DNA from: JAWKOK01 sp963765875
Lineage (GTDB): Bacteria; Chloroflexota; Anaerolineae; Caldilineales; Caldilineaceae
DNA: 64,000 bases
Direction of reading: 5' to 3'
NCBI GenBank assembly: GCA_963765875.1
Contig: CAVXYK010000004.1
Span: 108,760-172,759, forward strand
The translations under genes were made by a program, and so were the position numbers. The stretch's first letter is position 1. Every line of letters begins with the position of its first letter. Below are positions 17,597 to 26,313 of this stretch, piece after piece. The notes under the pieces were generated by a model, which did no database searches, was not told where the DNA came from, and worked only from the letters and a program-made list of their open reading frames with translations.

Positions 17597-18646
17597 ATGA
17601 CCACAGGAGCCGCCAAACGACCCGCGAAGCGAGCCCCCAAGACCAACAAACTTGGTCTGGAGAAGAGCGATTACCGAGGTCGTCCCTCGACCTTGTGCAA
17701 GGGTTGCGGACACGACAGCATCAGTCAACGCATTATGACCGCAGCCTGGGATCTGGGTCTGGACCAGCGCCAGGTCATCAAGATGAGCGGCATCGGCTGT
17801 AGTAGCAAGACGCCGGCCTATTTCCTGGGCCAGAGCTTTGGCTTCAACAGCGTCCACGGCCGAATGCCGGCCGTAGCCACAGGAGCGGTTGTGGGCAATC
17901 GCTCACTCAGAGCCGTGGGCGTCAGCGGCGACGGCGACACCGCCTCGATCGGCGTTGGTCAGTTCAAACACGCCATGCGCCGCAATCTGCCACTGGTCTA
18001 TATCGTCGAAAACAATGGCGTCTACGGTCTAACCAAGGGGCAATTCAGCGCCACCGCCGACTATGGACAGGAACTCAAGTACGCCGGCATCAACGAGATG
18101 CCGCCGTTGGACATCTGCCTGGAAGCGTTGGCCGCCAACGCCACCTTTGTGGCACGCAGCTTTGCCGGCCATGCCCGCCAGGTTGAGACGTTGCTCAAAG
18201 CTGCGTTCAAGCATCGCGGTATCGCCGTCATCGACATCATCAGCCCGTGTGTGACGTTCAACAACCACCACGCATCAACCAAGAGCTACAGCTACGGCAA
18301 GGAACATGAAATGCCGCTTCACGAACTCGCCTTCGTGCCGCCTTTTGAAGAGATCGAGATCGACGATTACGACGAGGAGCACGAGGTCGAACTGCATGAC
18401 GGTTTCAAAATCGTTCTGAAAGCAGTGGGTGACGATTATGATCCGAGAAACAAACCCATGGCCTATGCGACGCTCTCGCAAGCACGCACTGACGGCAAGA
18501 TGCTGACTGGCCTCTTCTATCTCGATGAGAACCAGCCGGACATGTACGAGTTGCTCAACCTGTCAGACGAGCCATTGGCCTATATGGACGAAAAGAAGCT
18601 GCGCCCGAGCAAGGCAGCGTTGGATGAGATTCTGGCCGGGCTATAG
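17597..18646 (+). CDS. korB: 2-oxoacid:acceptor oxidoreductase, beta subunit (TPP-binding)
   Basis: This 349-residue subunit binds thiamine diphosphate and one iron-sulfur cluster. LCKGCGHDSIS holds two cysteines of the cluster, GIGCSSKTP a third, and C-terminal ISPCVTFNNH a fourth. The TPP and metal motif is GVSGDGDTASIGVGQF with the downstream NNGVYGLTKGQ. The ATG overlaps the restored korA stop, and GGAGGG lies seven bases upstream. A strong terminator follows 60 bases after the stop. Together with korA it would form the ferredoxin-linked step of the TCA cycle, or its reversal, in the cytosol. In this window the cycle is also represented by icd and sdhCAB. Confidence 0.93.
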   Translation: MTTGAAKRPAKRAPKTNKLGLEKSDYRGRPSTLCKGCGHDSISQRIMTAAWDLGLDQRQVIKMSGIGCSSKTPAYFLGQSFGFNSVHGRMPAVATGAVVGNRSLRAVGVSGDGDTASIGVGQFKHAMRRNLPLVYIVENNGVYGLTKGQFSATADYGQELKYAGINEMPPLDICLEALAANATFVARSFAGHARQVETLLKAAFKHRGIAVIDIISPCVTFNNHHASTKSYSYGKEHEMPLHELAFVPPFEEIEIDDYDEEHEVELHDGFKIVLKAVGDDYDPRNKPMAYATLSQARTDGKMLTGLFYLDENQPDMYELLNLSDEPLAYMDEKKLRPSKAALDEILAGL

Positions 18647-18708
18647 ACATTGCTGAACCAGCGGATTGAATGCCTTGAGATTTCAGGACCTACCAATCCG
18701 GATTAGAT

Positions 18709-18750
18709 AAAAATGTGGAGGCCCTAGATGGGCCTCCACATTTTTGTTTA
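18709..18750 (+). terminator. Rho-independent terminator after korB
   Basis: AAAAATGTGGAGGCC (18709-18723) pairs perfectly with GGCCTCCACATTTTT (18731-18745) around a 7-base loop. The built-in A and T tracts make it usable for both strands, serving korB and the leftward acyltransferase. Confidence 0.85.
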
Positions 18751-18789
18751 TCACAATTGACTGTCCAACATCAACTGGCAAGACACCTG

Positions 18790-19497
18790 CTATCCAGCCG
18801 ACTCCTCATGCAGCGCGGTCATTTCGGTCTGTGAATGTGCTCCACTGGCATAGACACCACGGTCCTCCGGCGGGAGCAATGCAGCAATCGCCCGCATTAT
18901 CACATCCGTCTGTTCTGCAAGGCGCGCCAGATCATCGGTGGTGTTATCCTCAAAGCGGATCGGCTCGGCTATGCGAATGATCACAGTCGGTTTATTCCAT
19001 TTCATAAGTCCTGGAATCATGGCCTGGGAGTTGAGTACAGCTACGGGCACCACCGGCGCGCCCGCGGCTTTGGCAATGCGCACAGCTCCTGACTTGCCAT
19101 GCTGCAATTGACCGGATCGACTGCGTGTTCCCTCAGGAAACATGCCCAGGATATTGCCTCGCTTCACCACATCAACTGCGGTCTGCATTGCCGCCGCATC
19201 GCGTTTTCCCCGTTCAATGGGAATACCGCCTATGTTGGACATGAGTTTGCGAAGCACAATATGTGTGTCGAATATTTCACTCTTTGCCAAAAAGTGAATC
19301 ATTCGCGGTGAGACAACGCCAAGAACAACGTAGTCTGGCCCCATTGTGTGGTTGCTGGCAAGTACAAGTCCTTCACCTTCAGGAATATTCTCCAAGCCCT
19401 CCACGTGAAGCTTGCAGGAAAACGGGCGAAGAATCCAGGCAATGGTCCAGAGTATCTTCCAGAGCAATGTTGCATCTTTGGGCAATCGATACGGCAT
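18790..19497 (-). CDS. plsC: 1-acyl-sn-glycerol-3-phosphate acyltransferase (PlsC family)
   Basis: This 235-residue protein has the acyltransferase block I NHTMGPD (H50, D55) and block III FPEGTRS (120-126). Block II surrounds GGIPIERGKRD and block IV VVPVAVLNSQAMIPG. A hydrophobic N-terminal segment (LLWKILWTIAWILRPF) would attach it to the inner membrane. It transfers an acyl chain to lysophosphatidate to make phosphatidate, a step in phospholipid synthesis. All catalytic residues are present and the length is normal. The gene lies 20 bases from the SirB1-like gene stop and is probably transcribed with it. Confidence 0.88.
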   Translation of the reverse strand: MPYRLPKDATLLWKILWTIAWILRPFSCKLHVEGLENIPEGEGLVLASNHTMGPDYVVLGVVSPRMIHFLAKSEIFDTHIVLRKLMSNIGGIPIERGKRDAAAMQTAVDVVKRGNILGMFPEGTRSRSGQLQHGKSGAVRIAKAAGAPVVPVAVLNSQAMIPGLMKWNKPTVIIRIAEPIRFEDNTTDDLARLAEQTDVIMRAIAALLPPEDRGVYASGAHSQTEMTALHEESAG

Positions 19498-19517
19498 AGT
19501 AAACAGCTTTTTTGACC

Positions 19518-20393
19518 TCAGTTTATTCGATCTCGCAATTTCTCAATTGTCCAGTACAGACTAACCAATGTCCGATCATGGTCTGAAAACGCACCAACCA
19601 CCTGTTCCGTCTCCCGGTTTTCCAACAGTTCAGTCAGATTTCCAGTCAAGAAGAAATAACGATGTAGATCTCGCGCAGCCTCTTCCCATCTATCGAGGTG
19701 ATAGTTCAGAACACCCCGTTCTTGCCACAAATTGGCCATCTTGGGCATCATCACCAACATATAATCCAGCACCTGCTTGGCCATCGCATAGTCTCTCTGT
19801 TGTAGAAAGATGCCGCGCAGATTGTTCAACATGCGCTGTGCGATCAATTCGGGCGTCAACGGACCATAGGCCTGGGGCGCCAGATTGACAGGGCGGCCAA
19901 ACAGCTCAGACAGGTAGTCGGAGACGGCGAACGCGGGCGACACGCGGCCATAGAACGGATCCAACAGCCAGACTTCGCCATCATCTCTCAGCCGTGCCAT
20001 GAAATGACCCGGATAGCCTACGCCCTCAATGGTAAAGCCCAGACGGCGCCCCAGTGCCATACAGATGACGCTCAGCGAGATCGGCAGCCCTGTGCGACGT
20101 TCGATCACGTCATTCAGATAGCTGTTGCGGGGATCGTAGTAATCCTGCTGGTTGCCGCGAAAGCCCAAATCGCTGTTGACCGCGAGTATGAATTCCTCGG
20201 CCAAGCGCTCTCCATGCAGTCCGGGCGCTAGAGAGGCCCCAACTCGCTCCGCCAACTCATCGAGGACGAGCAGATGGTCGTCCACATGAAGCGATGGATA
20301 GGCCATGCAGGCGATGGCCAAGGCCAGTCGCTCGGGCAGCGGCTCAGGCCGATTCAGTTCTTCCTCAAACCGACGAAGGCAATCCAGGATCAT
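19518..20393 (-). CDS. SirB1-like protein: transglutaminase-like domain plus TPR tail
   Basis: Residues 30-180 match the SirB1 transglutaminase-like region. It has YYDPRNSYLNDVIERRTGLP, then ISLSVICMALGRRLG, GVGYPGHFMARL and LLDPFYGRVSP. The conserved cysteine of true transglutaminases is CMALG here, with His in PGHF and Asp in LLDPF. The C-terminal 90 residues (QRMLNNLRGIFLQQRDYAMA, LWQERGVLNYHLDRWEEAAR) form about two TPR-like hairpins. The biochemical role of SirB1 proteins is unsettled. The gene is followed 13 bases later (upstream on this strand) by the 593-residue gene, and the three leftward genes look like one operon with plsC. Confidence 0.8.
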   Translation of the reverse strand: MILDCLRRFEEELNRPEPLPERLALAIACMAYPSLHVDDHLLVLDELAERVGASLAPGLHGERLAEEFILAVNSDLGFRGNQQDYYDPRNSYLNDVIERRTGLPISLSVICMALGRRLGFTIEGVGYPGHFMARLRDDGEVWLLDPFYGRVSPAFAVSDYLSELFGRPVNLAPQAYGPLTPELIAQRMLNNLRGIFLQQRDYAMAKQVLDYMLVMMPKMANLWQERGVLNYHLDRWEEAARDLHRYFFLTGNLTELLENRETEQVVGAFSDHDRTLVSLYWTIEKLRDRIN

Positions 20394-20406
20394 CTAGCGC
20401 TCCCGA

Positions 20407-22188
20407 TCAGTCTCTCTCGACATCAGCATCCGAACCCTGTGCCTGCTTGCGCCGCTGTCGCTCGATCTCATTAGTCAGGATTCGGCGCATGACTGCCACC
20501 GAAGTGGCATAGGTGGCATCGACGCCGAAGTAGCTCAGGCTTTTGCTCAACAGCATCTGTCGCTTGCTGATCGGCGTATCACTGGCATAGTGGATCAGGC
20601 CAATGTCATAGGGCGCATTGATGAACAGATTGACGATTTCATTAACTGGATACCGTCTCGGATAGATATCTTCATAGACAGCACTCAGGTAGGGACCCGC
20701 CTCCATCTCGATATCGGTATACCCCTCCTCGTAGAAGACGTGCATGAACTCGCGGTTCTGCAGGAATGTACCTCGCAACGTTACCGCCTTCTGATTATCG
20801 AAGACCGTGCCGAAATTGAGATGTGACGACACATCCTGGGCGCTGAAACAGTTACGGAAGAGGTAGGAATTTCGAGAATGTTCATCGTAAATAACGTTGG
20901 GGATCATCACGTCGCCAACACGACCGTTAAGCGTCGCCGCCTTGCCCAGAATGTAAACGCCATGAATGCGATCCACGGCCGTGCTGATCTGGCTAAAGAT
21001 ATGGTAGGCAGCCATGCCAAGGGGATAGTCAATATTCAGGATCAGTGAATCACTATTGCGTAGGAGTTGCCATTCCTCATCGGAAAAGATCTGTAGGCGC
21101 GGATCAACGCGCTTAGCACGCAAACGGCTCAGTTGAATAACCTGCGCCTCAACATCGAGGCAGTGGGGATCGGAAATCCGCAACACACCGGCCTTCTGCT
21201 CCCGACGTGCGATGCCTTCCATAATGCCGTCAGGCGAAGAATGGTGGTCGGCGTAGAGCCGCATGACGTAGTACAACAGGTTGCTGAGGCTGCCGACGTC
21301 ACCTTCGGCCATGTTGACCAACTCGCCGCGAAGGCCTTCAGGATTAACCTCGTCGACATGGGCAAGCAGCTCATCCTGGAGCTCATGGGCTGCGCCCGAG
21401 ATCAGGTTGATGATGCTGTGCGCATTACTGCTCACGAAGTAGATGGGGCGGCTGAGCAGGTCCAGAGAGGCGGTCGCCTGTTCGATCTTTCCCCACCAGT
21501 GCTGAACACTGCGTCGATAGTCACTGAGTCCGCTACCCAGCACGATCGCACGGAGGTCAAGCCTCTGTTCGGCGGCCCGCTGTAGATTCTGGAAGAGCAT
21601 GTCGCCCGGCCAGATCTGGCCCAACTTGCTGAAGTCCTCTGCAGACAGGCTGAGCGCCTCACGCACGTCTTCCAACAGCCCAATGGGGGCGTAGCCGTTG
21701 GAACCGCGGAACGATCGAATACGGTCGCCGATATCGCTGCGATTCAGCTTCTGGTTGATCTTGTTCCACTCGATCTGATAGGCCGTCACAGCAGGAATGA
21801 TATCGTCAATATCACTGACGCTGGCGATGTAGGCGGCCAGCAGTTGCTGCGTCTCTTCAAAGTAGAATTTGCGACGTCGGGCACGGGCCCTCACCGGGGC
21901 CCAGCTTTCGACTTGATAGCCGGCGCGATCGAAGACATTCTCCATCTGACCCAGGATCAGCAATGATATCTGGGGCAAGCAGTCCGGAAGACGCATTGCG
22001 GCATAGACCAGGGCAGAGATATCCAGCTCCATATTGGCTGCCCGAAAGTGGAGATTTGAATTCATTGATGCGTGCGTATCTTCCAGGCTGCGCACACGAA
22101 TGGGATCGCTGCTGCGCAACAGCGAATAGTATGTCCGAATGTAGAGTTCGATTTCTTCTTTGTGACTGGCAGGTGTTGTTCGGTCCAT
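20407..22188 (-). CDS. 593-residue protein with C-terminal nucleoside-phosphorylase-like domain
   Basis: I do not recognise the N-terminal half. It is about 340 residues, mostly helical, with a WAPVRARARRRKFYFEETQQ segment and a hydrophobic stretch around PIYFVSSNAHSIINLISGA. From about residue 385 the chain reads as a purine nucleoside phosphorylase fold: GVYILGKAATLNGRVGDVMI, then PNVIYDEHSRNSYLFRNCF, and DIEMEAGPYLSAV. The EMEAGPY stretch corresponds to the EME ribose/purine site, and LIHYASDTP to the late strand. AGGA lies six bases before the ATG. The basic tail ERQRRKQAQGSDAD is unusual. It stands in a leftward row with DUF72, SirB1-like and acyltransferase genes. The family may act on nucleosides, or may use the fold for binding only. 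Confidence 0.6.
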   Translation of the reverse strand: MDRTTPASHKEEIELYIRTYYSLLRSSDPIRVRSLEDTHASMNSNLHFRAANMELDISALVYAAMRLPDCLPQISLLILGQMENVFDRAGYQVESWAPVRARARRRKFYFEETQQLLAAYIASVSDIDDIIPAVTAYQIEWNKINQKLNRSDIGDRIRSFRGSNGYAPIGLLEDVREALSLSAEDFSKLGQIWPGDMLFQNLQRAAEQRLDLRAIVLGSGLSDYRRSVQHWWGKIEQATASLDLLSRPIYFVSSNAHSIINLISGAAHELQDELLAHVDEVNPEGLRGELVNMAEGDVGSLSNLLYYVMRLYADHHSSPDGIMEGIARREQKAGVLRISDPHCLDVEAQVIQLSRLRAKRVDPRLQIFSDEEWQLLRNSDSLILNIDYPLGMAAYHIFSQISTAVDRIHGVYILGKAATLNGRVGDVMIPNVIYDEHSRNSYLFRNCFSAQDVSSHLNFGTVFDNQKAVTLRGTFLQNREFMHVFYEEGYTDIEMEAGPYLSAVYEDIYPRRYPVNEIVNLFINAPYDIGLIHYASDTPISKRQMLLSKSLSYFGVDATYATSVAVMRRILTNEIERQRRKQAQGSDADVERD

Positions 22189-22227
22189 ATCGGTTCCTAT
22201 TGCTATGTGACATTGCGCCTTCTAGCG

Positions 22228-23079
22228 TCAATCAAAAAGAGAGAGTTGCCCCTTCGGCAACGGAGCCGGCGGCGACCAGACTGGCCGATCAACTGACCGA
22301 CGCAAGATCGTCTCCAGCCTGGCGACGCTGGCCGGCGAATGGCCTTCGTATGGATTGTGCATGTAGCCGAAGACGTCGACACCCGCTGCGTTCAGAGCGA
22401 CAATACGTTCGCCCCATCGAGCAAGATCAGCATCCCTCAGAAAGGTCAGATCACGGTCGCCGGACGGGCCATTCTTGTCGTCACCGATCCAGCGGATCAC
22501 GACAAAGTCAGGCGTGCCGCCGGCCTTGACCATTTCTATCCAAACGGGAAAGAGGTCCGGCGTGTTCACCCGATCCACTAAGAGAAGCGAGAATCCCCGC
22601 TGCGCGAGAAAAGCAGCAAATTCGGGTGTCATGAGATCCTGCGAGCGCACCTCGACAGCAATCGACAGGTCATCGGCCTCGACCGCCAGCCAGTCTAGAT
22701 AGCCGGCGAGCGCCCGTCCATGCTCAGAGCGGCTGAAACTGGGCGGAAATTGCAGGAAGGCCGGAGCACACTTGTCCCCAAGCATGCGGAGCATATCGAG
22801 AAAGGCGCGACTTTCGGCCTGACAATCGATCAATCGCTTCTCATGGGTGATCACACGCGGAAACTTGAGGCAGAAGCTGAAGCCATCGGGCACGCTCTCG
22901 ATCCAGCGCTGTACAGTCGATTCCCTGGGTATGGCATAAAACGTCGTGTTCACCTCGACTGTTGACAGCTTCAAGGCATAGTGCCCAAGGTAGTCTCGGA
23001 CCTTCATATCCTGCGGATAGAAGATACCGCGCCAAGCATCAAACTGCCATGATGATGTTCCCAGTGCAATCCGCGCCAT
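22228..23079 (-). CDS. DUF72 (YecE-like) TIM-barrel protein
   Basis: The 283-residue protein starts with LGTSSWQFDAWRGIFYPQDM, followed by STVEVNTTFYAIPRESTVQR and FCLKFPRVITHEKRL. Later come APAFLQFPPSF and IAVEVRS. This order is the DUF72 signature. The family has a TIM-barrel fold and an unknown reaction; iron-sulfur and nuclease roles have been proposed elsewhere but nothing here decides between them. VDVFGYMHNPYEGHSPASV near the end is the typical late motif with a conserved His. The length is normal and no residue seems missing. It lies 40 bases upstream of the 593-residue gene in the same direction. Confidence 0.88.
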   Translation of the reverse strand: MARIALGTSSWQFDAWRGIFYPQDMKVRDYLGHYALKLSTVEVNTTFYAIPRESTVQRWIESVPDGFSFCLKFPRVITHEKRLIDCQAESRAFLDMLRMLGDKCAPAFLQFPPSFSRSEHGRALAGYLDWLAVEADDLSIAVEVRSQDLMTPEFAAFLAQRGFSLLLVDRVNTPDLFPVWIEMVKAGGTPDFVVIRWIGDDKNGPSGDRDLTFLRDADLARWGERIVALNAAGVDVFGYMHNPYEGHSPASVARLETILRRSVDRPVWSPPAPLPKGQLSLFD

Positions 23080-23725
23080 CGCTCCTTAGCTCCACCCCAA
23101 AGGTATGCGCAACATCTACAACAGACGTCTCCTCCTCTCATTCTACCACTATGAACCAACCGGCAAGATATTCAGTTTTCGCGATCTGCATACTGCCAAC
23201 CGAGAGGGCCAGGCAGGAGTCCACTGTAAAAGGCCTTTTTCGCCACAGATTCACACAGATAGAAAATGGATAAGACACGGATAGAACTGGGATTGCGCTT
23301 GACCTGTGGATAGTATTTGTGAAAACCAGGTGCTTATCTACAGAGAACAGTATGCAATCTTGTGCATACAGCCCATTCACCACATTCGAATCCTATCCAG
23401 AACGACATCAGACACAAGAAAAAATCACAATAGATTGTGCAACATGCACATTGAAGCTAATCAACAGTCAATGTATTATTGTCCGAGAGCGCTTGTAGAC
23501 AGCTTCGCAAGCGCTGAACAATTCAGCCAGGACGATTTAGGCAGGAAGCTGTAAGTCATTACAAGAAAGTGCCGGGGACTTCCCGATGCCGAAACCTCAA
23601 AATCAGCGTCAACGCACTCGCTCTGTTGCCTAAGTCCCCGGCACTTTTTCGCTCGACCGACAGCTTCCTACTTAAGGCTTTATCAACGTATGATTTGTCA
23701 ACGAATATCAGGAGGATAGACAGCG
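23080..23725. other. Gene-free interval before the ammonium transporter
   Basis: No gene is supported. A fragment of the CACAGATTCACACAG dispersed type lies at about 23236-23275. A long-looped inverted repeat near the right end is listed separately. AGCGCTTG/CAAGCGCT (about 23488-23514) is a small extra hairpin. The rest shows nothing I can name. Confidence 0.5.
23566..23649 (+). terminator. Long-looped inverted repeat ending in T5, possible leader attenuator of the ammonium transporter
   Basis: AAAGTGCCGGGGACTT (23566-23581) pairs perfectly with AAGTCCCCGGCACTTT (23632-23647), with 50 bases between, and is followed by a T run. It lies 77 bases upstream of the transporter ATG on the same strand. 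It could be a terminator without an upstream gene, an attenuator, or a mobile palindrome. Confidence 0.4.
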
Positions 23726-25048
23726 ATGTTTCTGAAAGTTATGCGGGCTCTGCCCCTCTCACTCTTGCTAGGTTTGCTAGCCGTCAAGGCATATGCCCAG
23801 GACGACGGCGGCATTAGCGCGAATGAACTTGCCTACGCCATCGACAACATGTTTCTGCTCATCTTTGCAGTGCTCGTGCTCTTCATGCAGGCTGGATTTG
23901 CCATGGTAGAGGCCGGGTTTAATTCGGCCAAGAACGCCGTCAACATCATGTTCAAAAACATCATTGACTTGAGCGCAGGCGTGCTGCTCTTCTGGGTTAT
24001 CGGCTACAGCCTCATGTATGGCTCCAATGAGATCATTCCCGGTTTTCTTGCCTTCAGCGGCTTCGGCATCGGCGATGTTGCACCGGAAGCGCTAGGCGGC
24101 AACCTCAATCCGCAGGTCGACTGGCTCTTCCAGGTCGCCTTCGCCGCCACCGCCGCAACCATCGTCTCAGGCGCTGTGGCCGGCCGCATGAAGTTTAGCG
24201 GATATCTAATCTACAGCGTCTTCATCACAGCATTCATCTACCCCATCAGCGGTTACTGGAAATGGGGCGGCGGCTGGCTGGACGCCATGGGCTTCTACGA
24301 CTTTGCCGGCTCGGTTGTTGTTCACTCCGTAGGCGGATTCGCAGCCTTGGCCGCCATCATCGTTCTCGGCCCTCGCATTGGTCGATTCTCAGAAAAAGGC
24401 AAGAATCCCTTCCCGCCCCACAGCATCGCGCTGGCGACGCTGGGCGTCTTCATCCTCTGGGTAGGCTGGTACGGCTTCAACCCTGGTAGCCAACTGGCAT
24501 TTTCCGGCGAGCTGAATACCAATGCCACCATGCTCATCGCCGTCAACACGACACTGGCGGCCGGCGCCGGCACAATCCTCGCCATGATCGGCGGCTGGAT
24601 CAAGCAGGGCAAGCCGGATCTGAGCTACACGCTCAACGGTGCACTGGCCGGCCTGGTCGGCGTTACTGCCAGCCCCGATCTTGTTACCAACTTTGAAGCC
24701 ATCATCATCGGCGCGATCTCGGGCGTACTGGTCGTACTCGGCATGGAGCTGTTGGAACGTCTGAAACTTGATGATACAGTCGGTGCATGGCCAGTTCATG
24801 GCCTCTGCGGAATCTGGGGCGGCCTGGCCGTGGGCATCTTTGGCGGTAAAGCCATGGGGCCTCAGATTATTGGTTCATTGGCCATTCCACTGTGGGCATT
24901 CGGGACCTCGTTCGTACTCTTCTCCATCATCAAGGCGGTCGGGCAACTGCGTGTCTCGCCCGAGGAAGAACAGGCCGGTCTCGATCTTTCCGAGCACGGC
25001 ATGGGCGCCTACAATCTGCCCGGCATGAGCGGCGCCGGGGACGACTAA
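23726..25048 (+). CDS. amt: Ammonium transporter, Amt/MEP/Rh family
   Basis: This 440-residue membrane protein begins with a signal-like segment ending VKAYAQDD and contains about eleven hydrophobic helices. The family signature is clear: FMQAGFAMVEAGFNSAKNAV, FAGSVVVHSVGGFAALAA (the twin-histidine pore helix starts with H193 region) and WFNPG-type GWYGFNPGSQLAF. The late helix carries DDTVGAWPVHGLCGIWGGL with the second pore histidine. It would pass ammonium into the cytosol as a trimer. AGGAGG lies nine bases before the ATG. No glnK/PII gene follows, which is unusual because most amt genes are paired with one. A terminator follows 26 bases after the stop. Confidence 0.93.
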   Translation: MFLKVMRALPLSLLLGLLAVKAYAQDDGGISANELAYAIDNMFLLIFAVLVLFMQAGFAMVEAGFNSAKNAVNIMFKNIIDLSAGVLLFWVIGYSLMYGSNEIIPGFLAFSGFGIGDVAPEALGGNLNPQVDWLFQVAFAATAATIVSGAVAGRMKFSGYLIYSVFITAFIYPISGYWKWGGGWLDAMGFYDFAGSVVVHSVGGFAALAAIIVLGPRIGRFSEKGKNPFPPHSIALATLGVFILWVGWYGFNPGSQLAFSGELNTNATMLIAVNTTLAAGAGTILAMIGGWIKQGKPDLSYTLNGALAGLVGVTASPDLVTNFEAIIIGAISGVLVVLGMELLERLKLDDTVGAWPVHGLCGIWGGLAVGIFGGKAMGPQIIGSLAIPLWAFGTSFVLFSIIKAVGQLRVSPEEEQAGLDLSEHGMGAYNLPGMSGAGDD

Positions 25049-25073
25049 ACAGATAACATTTCTCACAACTCCT

Positions 25074-25105
25074 GGGGTGACAGCAAAATGCTGTCACCCC
25101 TTTTC
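25074..25105 (+). terminator. Rho-independent terminator after amt
   Basis: GGGGTGACAGCA (25074-25085) pairs perfectly with TGCTGTCACCCC (25089-25100) around AAA, and TTTTC follows. Confidence 0.85.
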
Positions 25106-25258
25106 GATTGAAGCGTATATGCAATGAATCTGCCGGGTATGCGAGACAGTTCTATGACATAGTCTGGAGGAAGGCATCTCCCGAAAAAAATACAGTTAAC
25201 GAAACATGTCTCATCCTCATCGTACTCACCTGCGCTATCCACTTGTGCAGACTGCACA

Positions 25259-25287
25259 TTGCCAAACCCCTTCCTCCTGGCTATAAT
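25259..25287 (+). promoter_or_regulatory. Sigma-70 promoter of the Ser/Thr kinase gene
   Basis: TTGCCA (25259-25264), a 17-base spacer and a perfect TATAAT (25282-25287) lie 48 bases before the kinase ATG at 25336. This supports that start over a longer frame opening at 25108. Confidence 0.7.
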
Positions 25288-25335
25288 GCACAGCCATACA
25301 ATCCAGCATATCTGCACACGTTCGAGTCAAACACG

Positions 25336-26238
25336 ATGGCATTATCAGAGCCATACGGCAGCGCGTCGCCGCACATCAGCCACAATCGATTTGGCCCATA
25401 CAAGATTGAGCGCGTATTGGGGCAGGGCTCCGTCGCGATGGTCTATGCGGCCACCAGCCAACAGGGACAATCGAGGGTACTCAAAGTGCTCATGCGCCCG
25501 GCCGCGGCCCAGAAGGCCGTGCGCCTCGGGTTTCAGCAGGAATATCGAGCGCTTTCTCGGCTGCGTCACCGCAACATCGTCCGCGCCTATGAGACCGGCG
25601 AAGTCGATGGCTACCTCTATACTACACTGGAACGCATTGACGGCGAGACACTCGACGACTATCTGCTGCGGGCAAAGAAGATCGGTGAAGCGCCGGCCAT
25701 CGGTATCGTGCGTCAGGTCGCCAGTGCGCTCAACTATCTGCATGAAGAAGGCTTTGTCCACCGAGATGTCAAGCCATCCAACATCCTCATGGCCCAGGAC
25801 GGACGCGCCGTGCTCTTTGACTTCGGCACCGTCCTCAATCTCAACAACCCGCCCGCAGAGGACACTATCGGCGTCTACGGCACACCGGCCTTTCTAGCCC
25901 CGGAACAGATCAACAACAGCCCTGTCGACGGACGCGCCGATCTCTATGCGTTGGGCATCATCCTCTATCGCATGGTTTGTGGGCGAAAGCCCTTTTACGG
26001 CGGTCGCTCTGAGGTGCTGGATGCTCACCTCAATCAGACGCCGCCCGCCCCGTCCGAGTATGCCCATGTATCGCCGGACTTAGAGCAGGTGATTCTCAAG
26101 AGCATCGCCAAAAAACCTGATGATCGTTTCCAGACCGGTAATGAGTTGATTGCGGCACTGGAGAACATAGACCCTGCACAAGAGCCTGAGAAGATCGAAT
26201 TAGGACAGAGGATCCGAAGGCTGTTTGGGGCGCAGTAG
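25336..26238 (+). CDS. Soluble Hanks-type serine/threonine protein kinase
   Basis: This is a complete kinase domain of 300 residues. The glycine loop is GQGSVAMVY (29-37), with the ATP lysine at K50, the helix-C glutamate in FQQEYRAL (E69), the catalytic loop HRDVKPSN (142-149), DFG (162-164) and a PEQI-type APE. The loop has serine and alanine where many kinases have glycine, but the essential lysine, aspartates and asparagine are all present. There is no membrane segment, PASTA or sensor domain, so it is probably cytosolic and regulated by partners. The start is set by the promoter at 25259-25287; a longer in-frame start at 25108 would place coding sequence across that promoter. It stands alone, ended by a large terminator. 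Confidence 0.9.
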   Translation: MALSEPYGSASPHISHNRFGPYKIERVLGQGSVAMVYAATSQQGQSRVLKVLMRPAAAQKAVRLGFQQEYRALSRLRHRNIVRAYETGEVDGYLYTTLERIDGETLDDYLLRAKKIGEAPAIGIVRQVASALNYLHEEGFVHRDVKPSNILMAQDGRAVLFDFGTVLNLNNPPAEDTIGVYGTPAFLAPEQINNSPVDGRADLYALGIILYRMVCGRKPFYGGRSEVLDAHLNQTPPAPSEYAHVSPDLEQVILKSIAKKPDDRFQTGNELIAALENIDPAQEPEKIELGQRIRRLFGAQ

Positions 26239-26255
26239 GGCCGAGCCGGAAGTAG

Positions 26256-26313
26256 CCGAATCAAAAAAAGGAGCCGGGCTTTCTCGAAAGCCCGGCTCCT
26301 TTTTTTGATTCGG
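26256..26313. terminator. Bidirectional terminator: 28-bp perfect hairpin
   Basis: The arms 26256-26283 and 26286-26313 are perfect reverse complements with a 2-base loop. A GC-rich centre is flanked by A7 and T7. It lies between the kinase stop and the convergent transposase stop at 26314 and fits both strands. Confidence 0.9.

Noticed and set aside
23630..23660. Sigma-54 promoter upstream of amt (GGCAC...GC)
   Set aside because: The spacing between GG and GC is one base short, the sequence is part of the inverted repeat, and no sigma-54 activator is seen.
25108..25335. N-terminal extension of the Ser/Thr kinase
   Set aside because: A near-perfect promoter lies inside it (25259-25287) and the sequence has no kinase or sensor features.
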